Assembly: GCA_021792095.1 (NCBI GenBank)
Contig: JAJYVH010000001.1
Span: 161,584 to 225,583 of the forward strand
Direction: 5' to 3'
DNA: 64,000 nt
From: Microcaldota archaeon
GTDB lineage: Archaea; Micrarchaeota; Micrarchaeia; Micrarchaeales; CABMGC01
This document shows, piece after piece, positions 57,550 through 64,000 of the stretch. Both the position numbers and the translations under genes were made by a program. Each line of letters opens with the position of its first letter. The stretch's first letter is position 1. The notes under the pieces are model-generated. The model was not told where the DNA came from and did not search any database. It worked only from the letters and a program-made list of their open reading frames with translations.

Positions 57550-58549
57550 CCTGCTAGCGATTGCGCCGTTCCTTCCGGCTTCTGCCAGCCCGGGCTCTGC
57601 GCTCGGGGAACTCGTAGGCATAGTGGAGTACGCCATAGCGGTAGCAGTAATCATAATAGTGTTCGACTACGTCTTCGGCTGGCTGGAGCGCAAGGTGGTG
57701 GCGAAGATACAGAAGAGGCACGGCCCAACGTACGCGGGCAAGTACGGCATACTGCAGAACATGGCGGACATACTCAAGCTGCTGTCAAAGCAGCACATGG
57801 CTCCCGCGAACTCTGACAAGCCTCTGTTCCTCGCGACGCTGCCCATAATGCTCGCGGTCACCCTGTTCCTGGTGCTGCTCATCCCGTTCTCGCCGACGCT
57901 CTCAGGCTCCAGCTCCGGCTTCGTGCTGCTCGTCGTGCTCGTGCTCGTGTCGTTCATGCCGCTGATGATATTCGTGAACGGGTTCGCGAGCGGGAACAAG
58001 TTCTCGGCGATAAGCGCGGAGCGCTCAGTGGTGATGCTGCTCAGCTACGAGATACCTCTCGTGCTAGTGGTGGCGACGGCCGCGGCGCTAGCCGGGGGCT
58101 ACAGCCTCAACGGCATAGTGGGCGCGCAGTCGCAGCTCTGGTACGTGCTGCTCATGCCCATAGGCTTCGTGATATTCTTCATAGCGATGCTCGCGGAGCT
58201 CGAGAGGCCGCCGTTCGACATGCGCGAGGCCGACTCCGAGCTCATCGCCGGCTGGCTGACCGACGTGAGCCCGCCGTACTACGTGCTTGCGCTCTTCCTG
58301 GACTACTCGCGTATGCTGCTCGGAAGCATGCTTATAGCGATACTCTTCTTCGGTGGATGGGAAGGGCCCGTGCTGCCGCCGATAGTCTGGCTGCTGATAA
58401 AGGTATTCGCGATAGCTTTCTTCATAATGATAGTCAGGGCCACCATGGTGAGGATGAGGATAGACAGGCTCCTGCGCTTCGGCTGGCTGATACTGCTGCC
58501 GCTCGCGTTCGTTAATTTAATTGTTACATACGTATTGTTGATCGGGTGA
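57536..58549 (+). CDS. nuoH: NADH-quinone oxidoreductase-like subunit H
   Basis: 337 residues, about eight membrane helices. Motifs WLERKVVAKIQKRHGPTYAG and KLLSKQHMAP near the N-terminus, SYEIPLVLV in the middle and ELERPPFDMREADSELIAGW, which lines the quinone path. Ends in hydrophobic VTYVLLIG. Confidence 0.96.
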   Translation: MQISSLLAIAPFLPASASPGSALGELVGIVEYAIAVAVIIIVFDYVFGWLERKVVAKIQKRHGPTYAGKYGILQNMADILKLLSKQHMAPANSDKPLFLATLPIMLAVTLFLVLLIPFSPTLSGSSSGFVLLVVLVLVSFMPLMIFVNGFASGNKFSAISAERSVVMLLSYEIPLVLVVATAAALAGGYSLNGIVGAQSQLWYVLLMPIGFVIFFIAMLAELERPPFDMREADSELIAGWLTDVSPPYYVLALFLDYSRMLLGSMLIAILFFGGWEGPVLPPIVWLLIKVFAIAFFIMIVRATMVRMRIDRLLRFGWLILLPLAFVNLIVTYVLLIG

Positions 58550-58553
58550 CCGA

Positions 58554-58916
58554 ATGCTGAGACCGCTGCTGGAAAGCGTGAAGGAGCTCGGTGGAGAGCG
58601 CTTCACCGTGGAGTTTCCGGAGGAGCGGGAATCACTGGACGACAGGGAGCGCTACATGTTCAGGCTCGACATGGAGACATGCGTGAGCTGCGCGGCCTGC
58701 GAGCGCATCTGCCCGAACAAGACCATAACGATGGTCGAGGTGCTTACGGGCAGGGGCCCAAAGAGCATGCCGCAGATAGGCCTGGACCGCTGCCTCTTCT
58801 GCGCGCTCTGCGAGGAGGTGTGCCCGACCAAGTGCCTCACGCTGACCAAGGACTACGAGCTCGAGGCGTACGACAGGCGCGAGTTCGTGAAGAGGCCCGA
58901 GGAGCTCCAGGGATGA
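58554..58916 (+). CDS. nuoI: NADH-quinone oxidoreductase-like subunit I
   Basis: 120 residues with two [4Fe-4S] motifs, CVSCAACERICPNK and CLFCALCEEVCPTK, that bring electrons to N2. Shorter than bacterial NuoI. In complexes without the NADH module the electrons enter here, perhaps from ferredoxin. The ATGA overlap leads to nuoJ. Confidence 0.94.
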   Translation: MLRPLLESVKELGGERFTVEFPEERESLDDRERYMFRLDMETCVSCAACERICPNKTITMVEVLTGRGPKSMPQIGLDRCLFCALCEEVCPTKCLTLTKDYELEAYDRREFVKRPEELQG

Positions 58917-59392
58917 CTATGCTGCCAGACGCCCTTCCCGCGCTGCTCGGCGCTATGCTCGTGATCTCAGGCATATTCGTGTTCGTGCAGCGCAAGCTGC
59001 TGCATGCGGTGACCGCGTTGGCCGCGGCGGCCGCGGTGAGCGCGCTCATGTTCCTGTACTTGGACCAGGCGCTCGTCGCCCTCCTCCAGCTCCTCATATT
59101 CATCGGCGGCCTGTCCACATACCTGATGGTTGCCGTGGCTGCAGAGGAGAAGTTCGTCAACATGCGCAGCGTTGCCTCGTTCGCGGCCGCGTTCGTGCTG
59201 CTGGGCGCCGTGCTCGCCGACGCCGTGTACGAGCTGCCCGCGCAGGCGTACGGCGGCACGGGCTTCGTGCAGCTCGCCGAATCGGCCATAGGGCAGTACT
59301 ACGGCCTCATACTCGCCTCCATATTCCTGCTGTTCGCAGCCGCGATCGCGAGCGTGCTCGTGATAAAGAGGTTCGTGAAACTGGTGAGCTGA
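58913..59392 (+). CDS. nuoJ: NADH-quinone oxidoreductase-like subunit J
   Basis: 159 residues, about five hydrophobic helices. HAVTALAAAAAVSALMFLYL and the conserved LLIFIGGLSTYLMVAV helix place it as NuoJ. Ends with a basic cap (VIKRFVKLVS). ATG 58913 overlaps the nuoI stop. Confidence 0.88.
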   Translation: MTMLPDALPALLGAMLVISGIFVFVQRKLLHAVTALAAAAAVSALMFLYLDQALVALLQLLIFIGGLSTYLMVAVAAEEKFVNMRSVASFAAAFVLLGAVLADAVYELPAQAYGGTGFVQLAESAIGQYYGLILASIFLLFAAAIASVLVIKRFVKLVS

Positions 59393-59394
59393 CG

Positions 59395-59694
59395 CTGGAC
59401 TACATTTTCCTAGGCGCTGTGCTGCTCGTGGCCGTAGCCCTCGCGGGGCTCATATCCGAGCGCCACTTCGTTTCGATGGTGCTTGCGGTAGAGCTGATAC
59501 TCATGGCAAGCACGATACTGCTTATGTACTTCGTCGCCTACGGCAGCTCGCCGGGCCCTTCGGCAGTACCTATGCTCATAGCCATATGGGCGGTCGCCGC
59601 GGTTGAGGCCATAGCGCTCGTGACCCTCTACGTATACATGAAGGCGCACGGCTCGCAGTTCGACATGGGCAGGCTCGCGAAGCTCAGGTGGTAG
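59395..59694 (+). CDS. nuoK: NADH-quinone oxidoreductase-like subunit K, unusual start
   Basis: Three-helix proton-channel subunit with the conserved Glu in LAVELILMAS. Family proteins start about ten residues before the helix AVLLVAVALAGLI. In this gene the frame there reads CTG-DYIFLGAVLL, with CTG at 59395 three bases after the nuoJ stop. The first standard start is GTG at 59419, which would remove half of helix one. I give the CTG-based start as likely, with doubt. Confidence 0.85.
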   Translation: MDYIFLGAVLLVAVALAGLISERHFVSMVLAVELILMASTILLMYFVAYGSSPGPSAVPMLIAIWAVAAVEAIALVTLYVYMKAHGSQFDMGRLAKLRW

Positions 59695-59695
59695 C

Positions 59696-61465
59696 ATGGA
59701 CCCGTTGTTCCTTTTGTTGCCTTTGCTCGCCGCGATGGCAGCCGTGGCTGCTGACAGGAACGGCGCCAGGGCCAGGTACTATGCGCTCATCGGCTCGGCC
59801 CTGGGGCTCGCCATGCTTCCGCTCGCCGGCTTCGGCACGCACTCGCTGACGTGGTTCTCCGTAGGCGGCACCGCGATACAGATAACCACAAGCATAACGC
59901 CGCTGAGCTTCATGCTGCTCTTCCTGGTGCTGGCGATAGGCAGCCTGGTGCTCGCCTACTCTTTCGGCTTCATGGACCTGCCGAGCGAACAGAGAAGGTT
60001 CTACACAGAGATGCTTGCATTCGAGGCCGCGATGCTGGCGTTCGCCATGTCGGGGGGCTTCATACTCCTATTCATCGCGTGGGAGTTCCTCAGCCTCTCC
60101 AGCTACCTGCTGATAGGCTTCTGGCACGGCAGGGAGAAGGCGGTGGCGGCCGCAAGGAAGGCCATAACCATAGTGCTCATAAGCGACATCGCGCTGCTGG
60201 CCGCGGTGGTGATGTTCCTGAACGTGTACGGCACGCTCAGCTTCTCCTCGATACTTGCTGCCGGCATAAGCAGCAACCTGCAGCTCGCGGCAATGGCGCT
60301 CCTGCTCATAGCAGTGATAACCAAATCGGCCCAGTTCCCGATGCAGGAATGGCTGACAGATGCGATGGCAGGGCCCACGCCCGTTTCTGCGTACCTCCAT
60401 AGCACCACAATGGTGAAGGCAGGAGTCTTCGTGGTGCTCGTGCTGCTGCCGCTGTTCTCGGCAGCCGGCATGATGCCTGCGCTTCTTGCGATAGCGGCAG
60501 TGACAATAGCGGTTGCCATAGCAGGGACCCTGCGCGAGCATCAGATAAAGCGCGTCATCGCCTACTCGACGGTGGAGGAGCTTGGACTCATACTGCTCGC
60601 TGCTTCTGTGGGCGCAGTCTTCGCGGCCATTTACTTCTTCTTTGCGCAGAGCTTCTACAAGTCGCTGCTCTTCTTCGGGGCCGGAAACTCGATGAAGGCA
60701 ACAGGCTCGGAGGACCTCTACACGATAACAGGGCTCGGCAGCAGCAGGCTTGTCAAGTACACTGTGCTGTTCGGCGCGCTCTCCCTGGCGGGCTTCATAC
60801 CTTTCGACGGATTCTTCGCCAACTTCGGCATAGCGTCGGCGTTTGCAGCCAACCTCGCTGCGTATGCGCTAATAAGCGCGGCCAGCCTTGCCACGAGCTT
60901 CTATATCTTCAGATGGTTCATGCTGCAGGACAGGAAGCCGGCGAGCGCGGCAGTTGCCACGGGCTTCCTGGGCCTGCCCAGAAGCATGACGTACCCTATG
61001 GCTGTGCTCGCCGCCGCCACTATTGCTGCCAGTGGCGCATTCTTCGTGTTCCCGAACGTGTTTGGGTTGCAGGGCATAAGCCTGCAAAGCTATGCCGGCG
61101 CGATCGCGGCTGTTGTCGAGACCGCTGTTGTGGCTGTCGGAGCGGTCGCCGCTGTCCTGTTCTACACGAGGAAGGCGAGGGTGAATAAAACAGCGGCCGT
61201 GGCCTCTGCTGCGCCGACGCGCATAACCATCGTGGCGGAGGCGACCAATGCGATATACGCGCACCTGGCCGCGTTCGTGGAGGCGGTTGCAAGGGGCTTC
61301 GCCTTCTTCGACGACTGGCTTATCTCCGCATACGACGTTGCAGGACACGTTTCCGTGCTCACAGGCTCGCGCCTGCGGAGGATAGCCTCGGGCAGCGTGA
61401 ACACATACGTGCTCGTGTTCGCCATAGGCCTGGCGCTGCTTGCGATAGCTGTAGTGGTGGTATAG
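59696..61465 (+). CDS. nuoL: NADH-quinone oxidoreductase-like subunit L
   Basis: 589 residues, at least 14 membrane helices. Antiporter-like core with FIAWEFLSLSSYLLIGFW, KSAQFPMQEWLTDAMAGPTP (PVSAYLHSTTMVKAG) and a lysine-bearing middle. Terminal helix extension is present but shorter than in E. coli NuoL. Overlaps the following gene by one base (TAGTG). Proton pumping is inferred from the family. Confidence 0.95.
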   Translation: MDPLFLLLPLLAAMAAVAADRNGARARYYALIGSALGLAMLPLAGFGTHSLTWFSVGGTAIQITTSITPLSFMLLFLVLAIGSLVLAYSFGFMDLPSEQRRFYTEMLAFEAAMLAFAMSGGFILLFIAWEFLSLSSYLLIGFWHGREKAVAAARKAITIVLISDIALLAAVVMFLNVYGTLSFSSILAAGISSNLQLAAMALLLIAVITKSAQFPMQEWLTDAMAGPTPVSAYLHSTTMVKAGVFVVLVLLPLFSAAGMMPALLAIAAVTIAVAIAGTLREHQIKRVIAYSTVEELGLILLAASVGAVFAAIYFFFAQSFYKSLLFFGAGNSMKATGSEDLYTITGLGSSRLVKYTVLFGALSLAGFIPFDGFFANFGIASAFAANLAAYALISAASLATSFYIFRWFMLQDRKPASAAVATGFLGLPRSMTYPMAVLAAATIAASGAFFVFPNVFGLQGISLQSYAGAIAAVVETAVVAVGAVAAVLFYTRKARVNKTAAVASAAPTRITIVAEATNAIYAHLAAFVEAVARGFAFFDDWLISAYDVAGHVSVLTGSRLRRIASGSVNTYVLVFAIGLALLAIAVVVV

Positions 61466-62841
61466 TGCTGCTCGACTACGCATTCATGGCCTCGGTCGCT
61501 GCGCTCGTGTTCGGCAGCGTGACGCTCAGGCTCGCCTCTAGCAAGAGGGCCATGTTCTGGTTCAGTAGCGTGGTGCTTGCCGTGATACTGGCGCTCACAC
61601 TCCTGCTCCAGTACACCGGGGGCAGTGCCACGAGCATGGGTATCCTGTCATTCAACCCGTTCTCCCTGTTCTTCGCCATGCTGTTCACGGCCGGCGTGCT
61701 GCTCGTCAACACGCTCGCCTATGCGAGGGCCCGCGATTACGGCAACTTCGCCGCTCTCGCGGCGCTGGCTCTGTCGGGCATGTACCTGGTCGCGTTCGCC
61801 AACTCGCTGGTGTCGGTGTTCATAGGCCTGGAGCTCATGAGCCTGCCGAGCGTCTTTATGGTGCTGCTCTCAAAACGGGACTCTATGGAGGCCGCCACTA
61901 AGCTGTTCATAATGGCCGCGCTCTCGATCGCTACGCTCTCTATGGCCATGGTGCTCATCTACGGCGCGTCAGGCACGCTGTCCTTCCAGCAGGCTAACGA
62001 GGGCGCGCTGGTGGGCTTCGCTTTCGTGTTGTTCGTGGCCGCGCTGGGCTTCGAGGCGTCTGTCTTCCCGTTCAACGTGCTGCTGCCTGACGTCTACCAG
62101 GGCTCGGGCGCATACATGACGGCCATGCTTGGGGGTGTAAACAAGAAGGTGGGCTTCGCCGCGCTGCTGCAGGTGCTGATCCTGCTGTTCATAACGCTAA
62201 AGGCCGACTTCGCGGTAGTGGCGATACTGGCAGTTGCCACAATGTTCTACGGCAACCTGGTGGCACTGCTCCAGACGGACCTCAAGCGCCTCCTCGCGTA
62301 TTCGTCGATATCGCAGGCGGGCTACATACTTTTAGGCATAGCTGTCGCGAACCAGGCTGGCGTAAGCGGCAGCCTCGTGCAGATATTCGCCCACATGTTC
62401 CTGTTCGTAGGCGCCATGAGCATAGTCGCCTGGCTGGAGAGCAAGGGCAGGAGCGACATAGACGGCACCCTGGGGCTGTACAAGGACAACAGGCTCATGG
62501 CGATAGCGCTGAGCATATTCCTGCTCTCGATGGTGGGTCTGCCGTTCACCACCGGCTTCGTGGGCAAGTTCCTCATATTCCTGAGCGCTGTCAACAGCGG
62601 GCTAGCCATACTCGCCATACTGGGAATAATCAACAGCGTCATCTCCATCTTCTACTACGCGAAGGTGCTCACCTCCATGTACACTGCGAAGGTGGGCGGC
62701 TACAGGATCAGGGTAGACGCGCAGACGCTTGCGGTAGTGGGCGTCTGCCTGGCGCTCACCGTGCTTTTCGGAGTGTACCCGCAGCCGCTGGTGCACCTGG
62801 CCGGCAGCGCCTCATCGTACCTGTTCGCCGCAGGCGCATAG
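61465..62841 (+). CDS. nuoN: NADH-quinone oxidoreductase-like subunit N
   Basis: 458 residues, about 13 membrane helices. FIGLELMSLPSVFMVLLS, EAATKLFIMAALSIATLS and PFNVLLPDVYQGSGAY are the NuoN form rather than the NuoM form of this subunit family. GTG start overlaps the nuoL stop. Last gene of the operon; no third antiporter-like gene (nuoM) lies between or after within the window. Confidence 0.9.
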   Translation: MLLDYAFMASVAALVFGSVTLRLASSKRAMFWFSSVVLAVILALTLLLQYTGGSATSMGILSFNPFSLFFAMLFTAGVLLVNTLAYARARDYGNFAALAALALSGMYLVAFANSLVSVFIGLELMSLPSVFMVLLSKRDSMEAATKLFIMAALSIATLSMAMVLIYGASGTLSFQQANEGALVGFAFVLFVAALGFEASVFPFNVLLPDVYQGSGAYMTAMLGGVNKKVGFAALLQVLILLFITLKADFAVVAILAVATMFYGNLVALLQTDLKRLLAYSSISQAGYILLGIAVANQAGVSGSLVQIFAHMFLFVGAMSIVAWLESKGRSDIDGTLGLYKDNRLMAIALSIFLLSMVGLPFTTGFVGKFLIFLSAVNSGLAILAILGIINSVISIFYYAKVLTSMYTAKVGGYRIRVDAQTLAVVGVCLALTVLFGVYPQPLVHLAGSASSYLFAAGA

Positions 62842-62848
62842 GCGGATG

Positions 62849-64000
62849 CTAGCGCTTGCCGTACTTGCTGTAGAACGAAAGATACCTGCCCAACACGGTT
62901 GCCGGCGCTGAGGGCCTCGCCTTCTGTATTAGCGCGTATATGCTGTCTTCGCTTATCTCGAGCTCCTTCCCCGCCTCCAGGCTCTCCTCGAGCGTGTTGA
63001 GCTTCACCTGCCTGCAGATGTTGGAGATGTCGGCCCCGGTATAGCCCTCGGTCTCGTCAGCCAGCTTGTCGAAGCTCATGCCGCTTGCGAGGGGTGCCTT
63101 CTCCAGGTATTGCTGGAACAGCTCGGCCCTGCTCTTCTTGTCAGGGGGCGGAGCGTACACCAGCCTGTCGAAGCGGCCCGGCCTGAGCATGGCCGGGTCC
63201 AGGACGTCCGGCCTGTTTGTCGAAGCCACGACCACCACGTCGGTGACGTCCTTGAGCTTGTCGAACTCCTCCAGCAGCTCGCCTGTAAGTTGCAGCCCGT
63301 ACTGCGACGCAGTGTCGCGCGAAGGCACCAGCGCGTCTATCTCGTCTATGAACACTATCGCGGGCGCGCTCTCCTTGGCCCTGTCGAATATGCCCTTGAC
63401 CGTGGTGCTCGCCTTGTCCTGGCCGTACTTGGCTATGTCGTAGCCCGATATGGAGAACACCTTGACCCCGCCTATCTCGTTCGCCACAGCCTGTATGAGC
63501 ATCGTCTTGCCAGTGCCTGGCGGCCCGAAGAGCAGTATGCCCTTGATGTTGCCTATGTCGTACTTCTTGAGCAGCGACGGGTGCACAATGGGTATCTCCA
63601 CAGCCTCGTGGAGTGCCTTCTTGGCCTCGTCGAGGCCTATGACTTCGTCGAGGGTCACCTTCTTGACCTCCTCGATCTGCGTCTCGGGATGCATTCGCCT
63701 CTCGTAATCCACCTTGAACGTGTTGTATTCCTCGAGCTGGGCCAGGGATGTGGAAGGCTTGGTGTTCTTTATGGCCCTCACCACGTCCAGCATCTTTATG
63801 GCGAGCACCTCGTGCTTCGAGATTGCCCTTTCGCCGACCTCCCTGCTCACGTTCTCGCAGACGTTCTTTATGTCTGCCGGCGAGTACCTGCCTGTTATGC
63901 TCGCTAGCTTGGCGTAGTCCATGTCGCTGCTTACAGGCAGCTTCTTCAGGTAGTATTCGAACAGCTTCGCCCTCGCGGACTGGTCGGGGAGCTGCATGTA
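62849..64000 (-). CDS. CDC48/VCP-type AAA ATPase, C-terminal part (5' end outside window)
   Basis: At least 383 residues. The visible part starts with the lid of the first AAA domain (ARAKLFEYYLKKLPV, YSPADIKNVCENVS) and contains the complete second domain: Walker A GILLFGPPGTGKT, Walker B IVFIDEIDAL, sensor and arginine-finger region ASTNRPDVLDPAMLRPGRFDR, and lid TEGYTGADISNICRQ. Unfolds ubiquitin-like or tagged substrates for the proteasome in archaea. Ends eight bases from nuoN, convergently. A hydrophobic-tyrosine tail for proteasome docking is not obvious (ends YSKYGKR). Confidence 0.93.
   Translation of the reverse strand, partial: YMQLPDQSARAKLFEYYLKKLPVSSDMDYAKLASITGRYSPADIKNVCENVSREVGERAISKHEVLAIKMLDVVRAIKNTKPSTSLAQLEEYNTFKVDYERRMHPETQIEEVKKVTLDEVIGLDEAKKALHEAVEIPIVHPSLLKKYDIGNIKGILLFGPPGTGKTMLIQAVANEIGGVKVFSISGYDIAKYGQDKASTTVKGIFDRAKESAPAIVFIDEIDALVPSRDTASQYGLQLTGELLEEFDKLKDVTDVVVVASTNRPDVLDPAMLRPGRFDRLVYAPPPDKKSRAELFQQYLEKAPLASGMSFDKLADETEGYTGADISNICRQVKLNTLEESLEAGKELEISEDSIYALIQKARPSAPATVLGRYLSFYSKYGKR

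Noticed and set aside
1-64000. CRISPR arrays, insertion sequences, rRNA genes
   Set aside because: No regularly spaced direct repeats, no transposase-like protein with flanking inverted repeats, and no rRNA-like sequence seen on either strand.

Overview
This 64 kb window is archaeal chromosome. The evidence is a complete archaeal RNA polymerase operon (rpoH-rpoB2-rpoB1-rpoA1-rpoA2, with the large B subunit split in two), PCNA, family-B DNA polymerase, primase large subunit, KEOPS genes Kae1 and Bud32, SRP54, an LSm protein, an Rpr2-type RNase P protein, a GEK1-type D-aminoacyl-tRNA deacylase, a presenilin-type protease, a class III (pilin-like) signal peptide, TATA boxes about 25 nt upstream of leaderless starts, and a eukaryote/archaea-type ribosomal protein L41e. 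Base composition is GC-rich by eye and genes are very tightly packed, with ATGA overlaps inside operons and several convergent overlaps. A bacterial-type DnaK-DnaJ-GrpE set, a Nuo complex without an NADH module, tight packing and short or streamlined versions of some proteins fit a small-genome, DPANN-like archaeon (Micrarchaeota would be my guess). That placement is inference, not proof.

Layout. 1-4.2 kb: 3' part of RNase HII, then a B12-dependent ribonucleotide reductase carrying a 367-residue intein. 4.2-9.9 kb: pilin-like protein, membrane protein, 2x[4Fe-4S] ferredoxin, alpha/beta hydrolase, methionine aminopeptidase, PolB. 10-12.9 kb: hypotheticals, tRNA-Arg(UCG), presenilin-like protease. 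12.9-17.3 kb: heat-shock operon regulator-grpE-(homing endonuclease)-dnaK-dnaJ, read leftwards. 17.5-19.1 kb: an unknown protein, a GNAT acetyltransferase, tRNA-Ala. 19.1-26.5 kb: LSm and the RNA polymerase operon. 26.6-28.2 kb: Kae1-Bud32. 28.3-37.6 kb: accessory genes (RelBE-type toxin-antitoxin, orphan antitoxin, HAD, two Nudix, DUF429, L41e, surface protein, DUF4932-like metalloprotease, DUF218, methyltransferase, unknowns).

37.8-43.1 kb is a strikingly AT-rich island of unknown membrane and coiled-coil proteins. It includes a membrane-anchored HEPN/DUF4145-like protein and a small membrane gene interrupted by two in-frame TAG codons. A 12-bp direct repeat flanks the island. 43.2-44.5 kb is SRP54. 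44.6-46.2 kb holds what looks like a minimal RiPP locus: a 43-residue peptide immediately upstream of a radical SAM/SPASM enzyme. Next come a HAD protein, a P-loop protein, and tRNA-Ile with a UAU anticodon.

47.6-55.1 kb mixes hypotheticals with RNase P Rpr2, a DJ-1-like protein lacking the nucleophilic Cys, a large surface protein, D-Tyr-tRNA deacylase, PCNA, PriL and two tiny zinc-finger genes. 55.2-62.8 kb is a Nuo operon nuoABCDHIJKLN without nuoEFG and without an obvious nuoM. A CDC48-type AAA ATPase fragment ends the window.

Best candidates for new biology: the RiPP-like pair at 44.66-46.17 kb; the AT-rich island; the intein whose C-terminal His-Asn is replaced by Arg-Gly; the homing endonuclease spliced into the grpE-dnaK junction; tRNA-Ile(UAU); L41e whose conserved N-terminus has no standard start codon.
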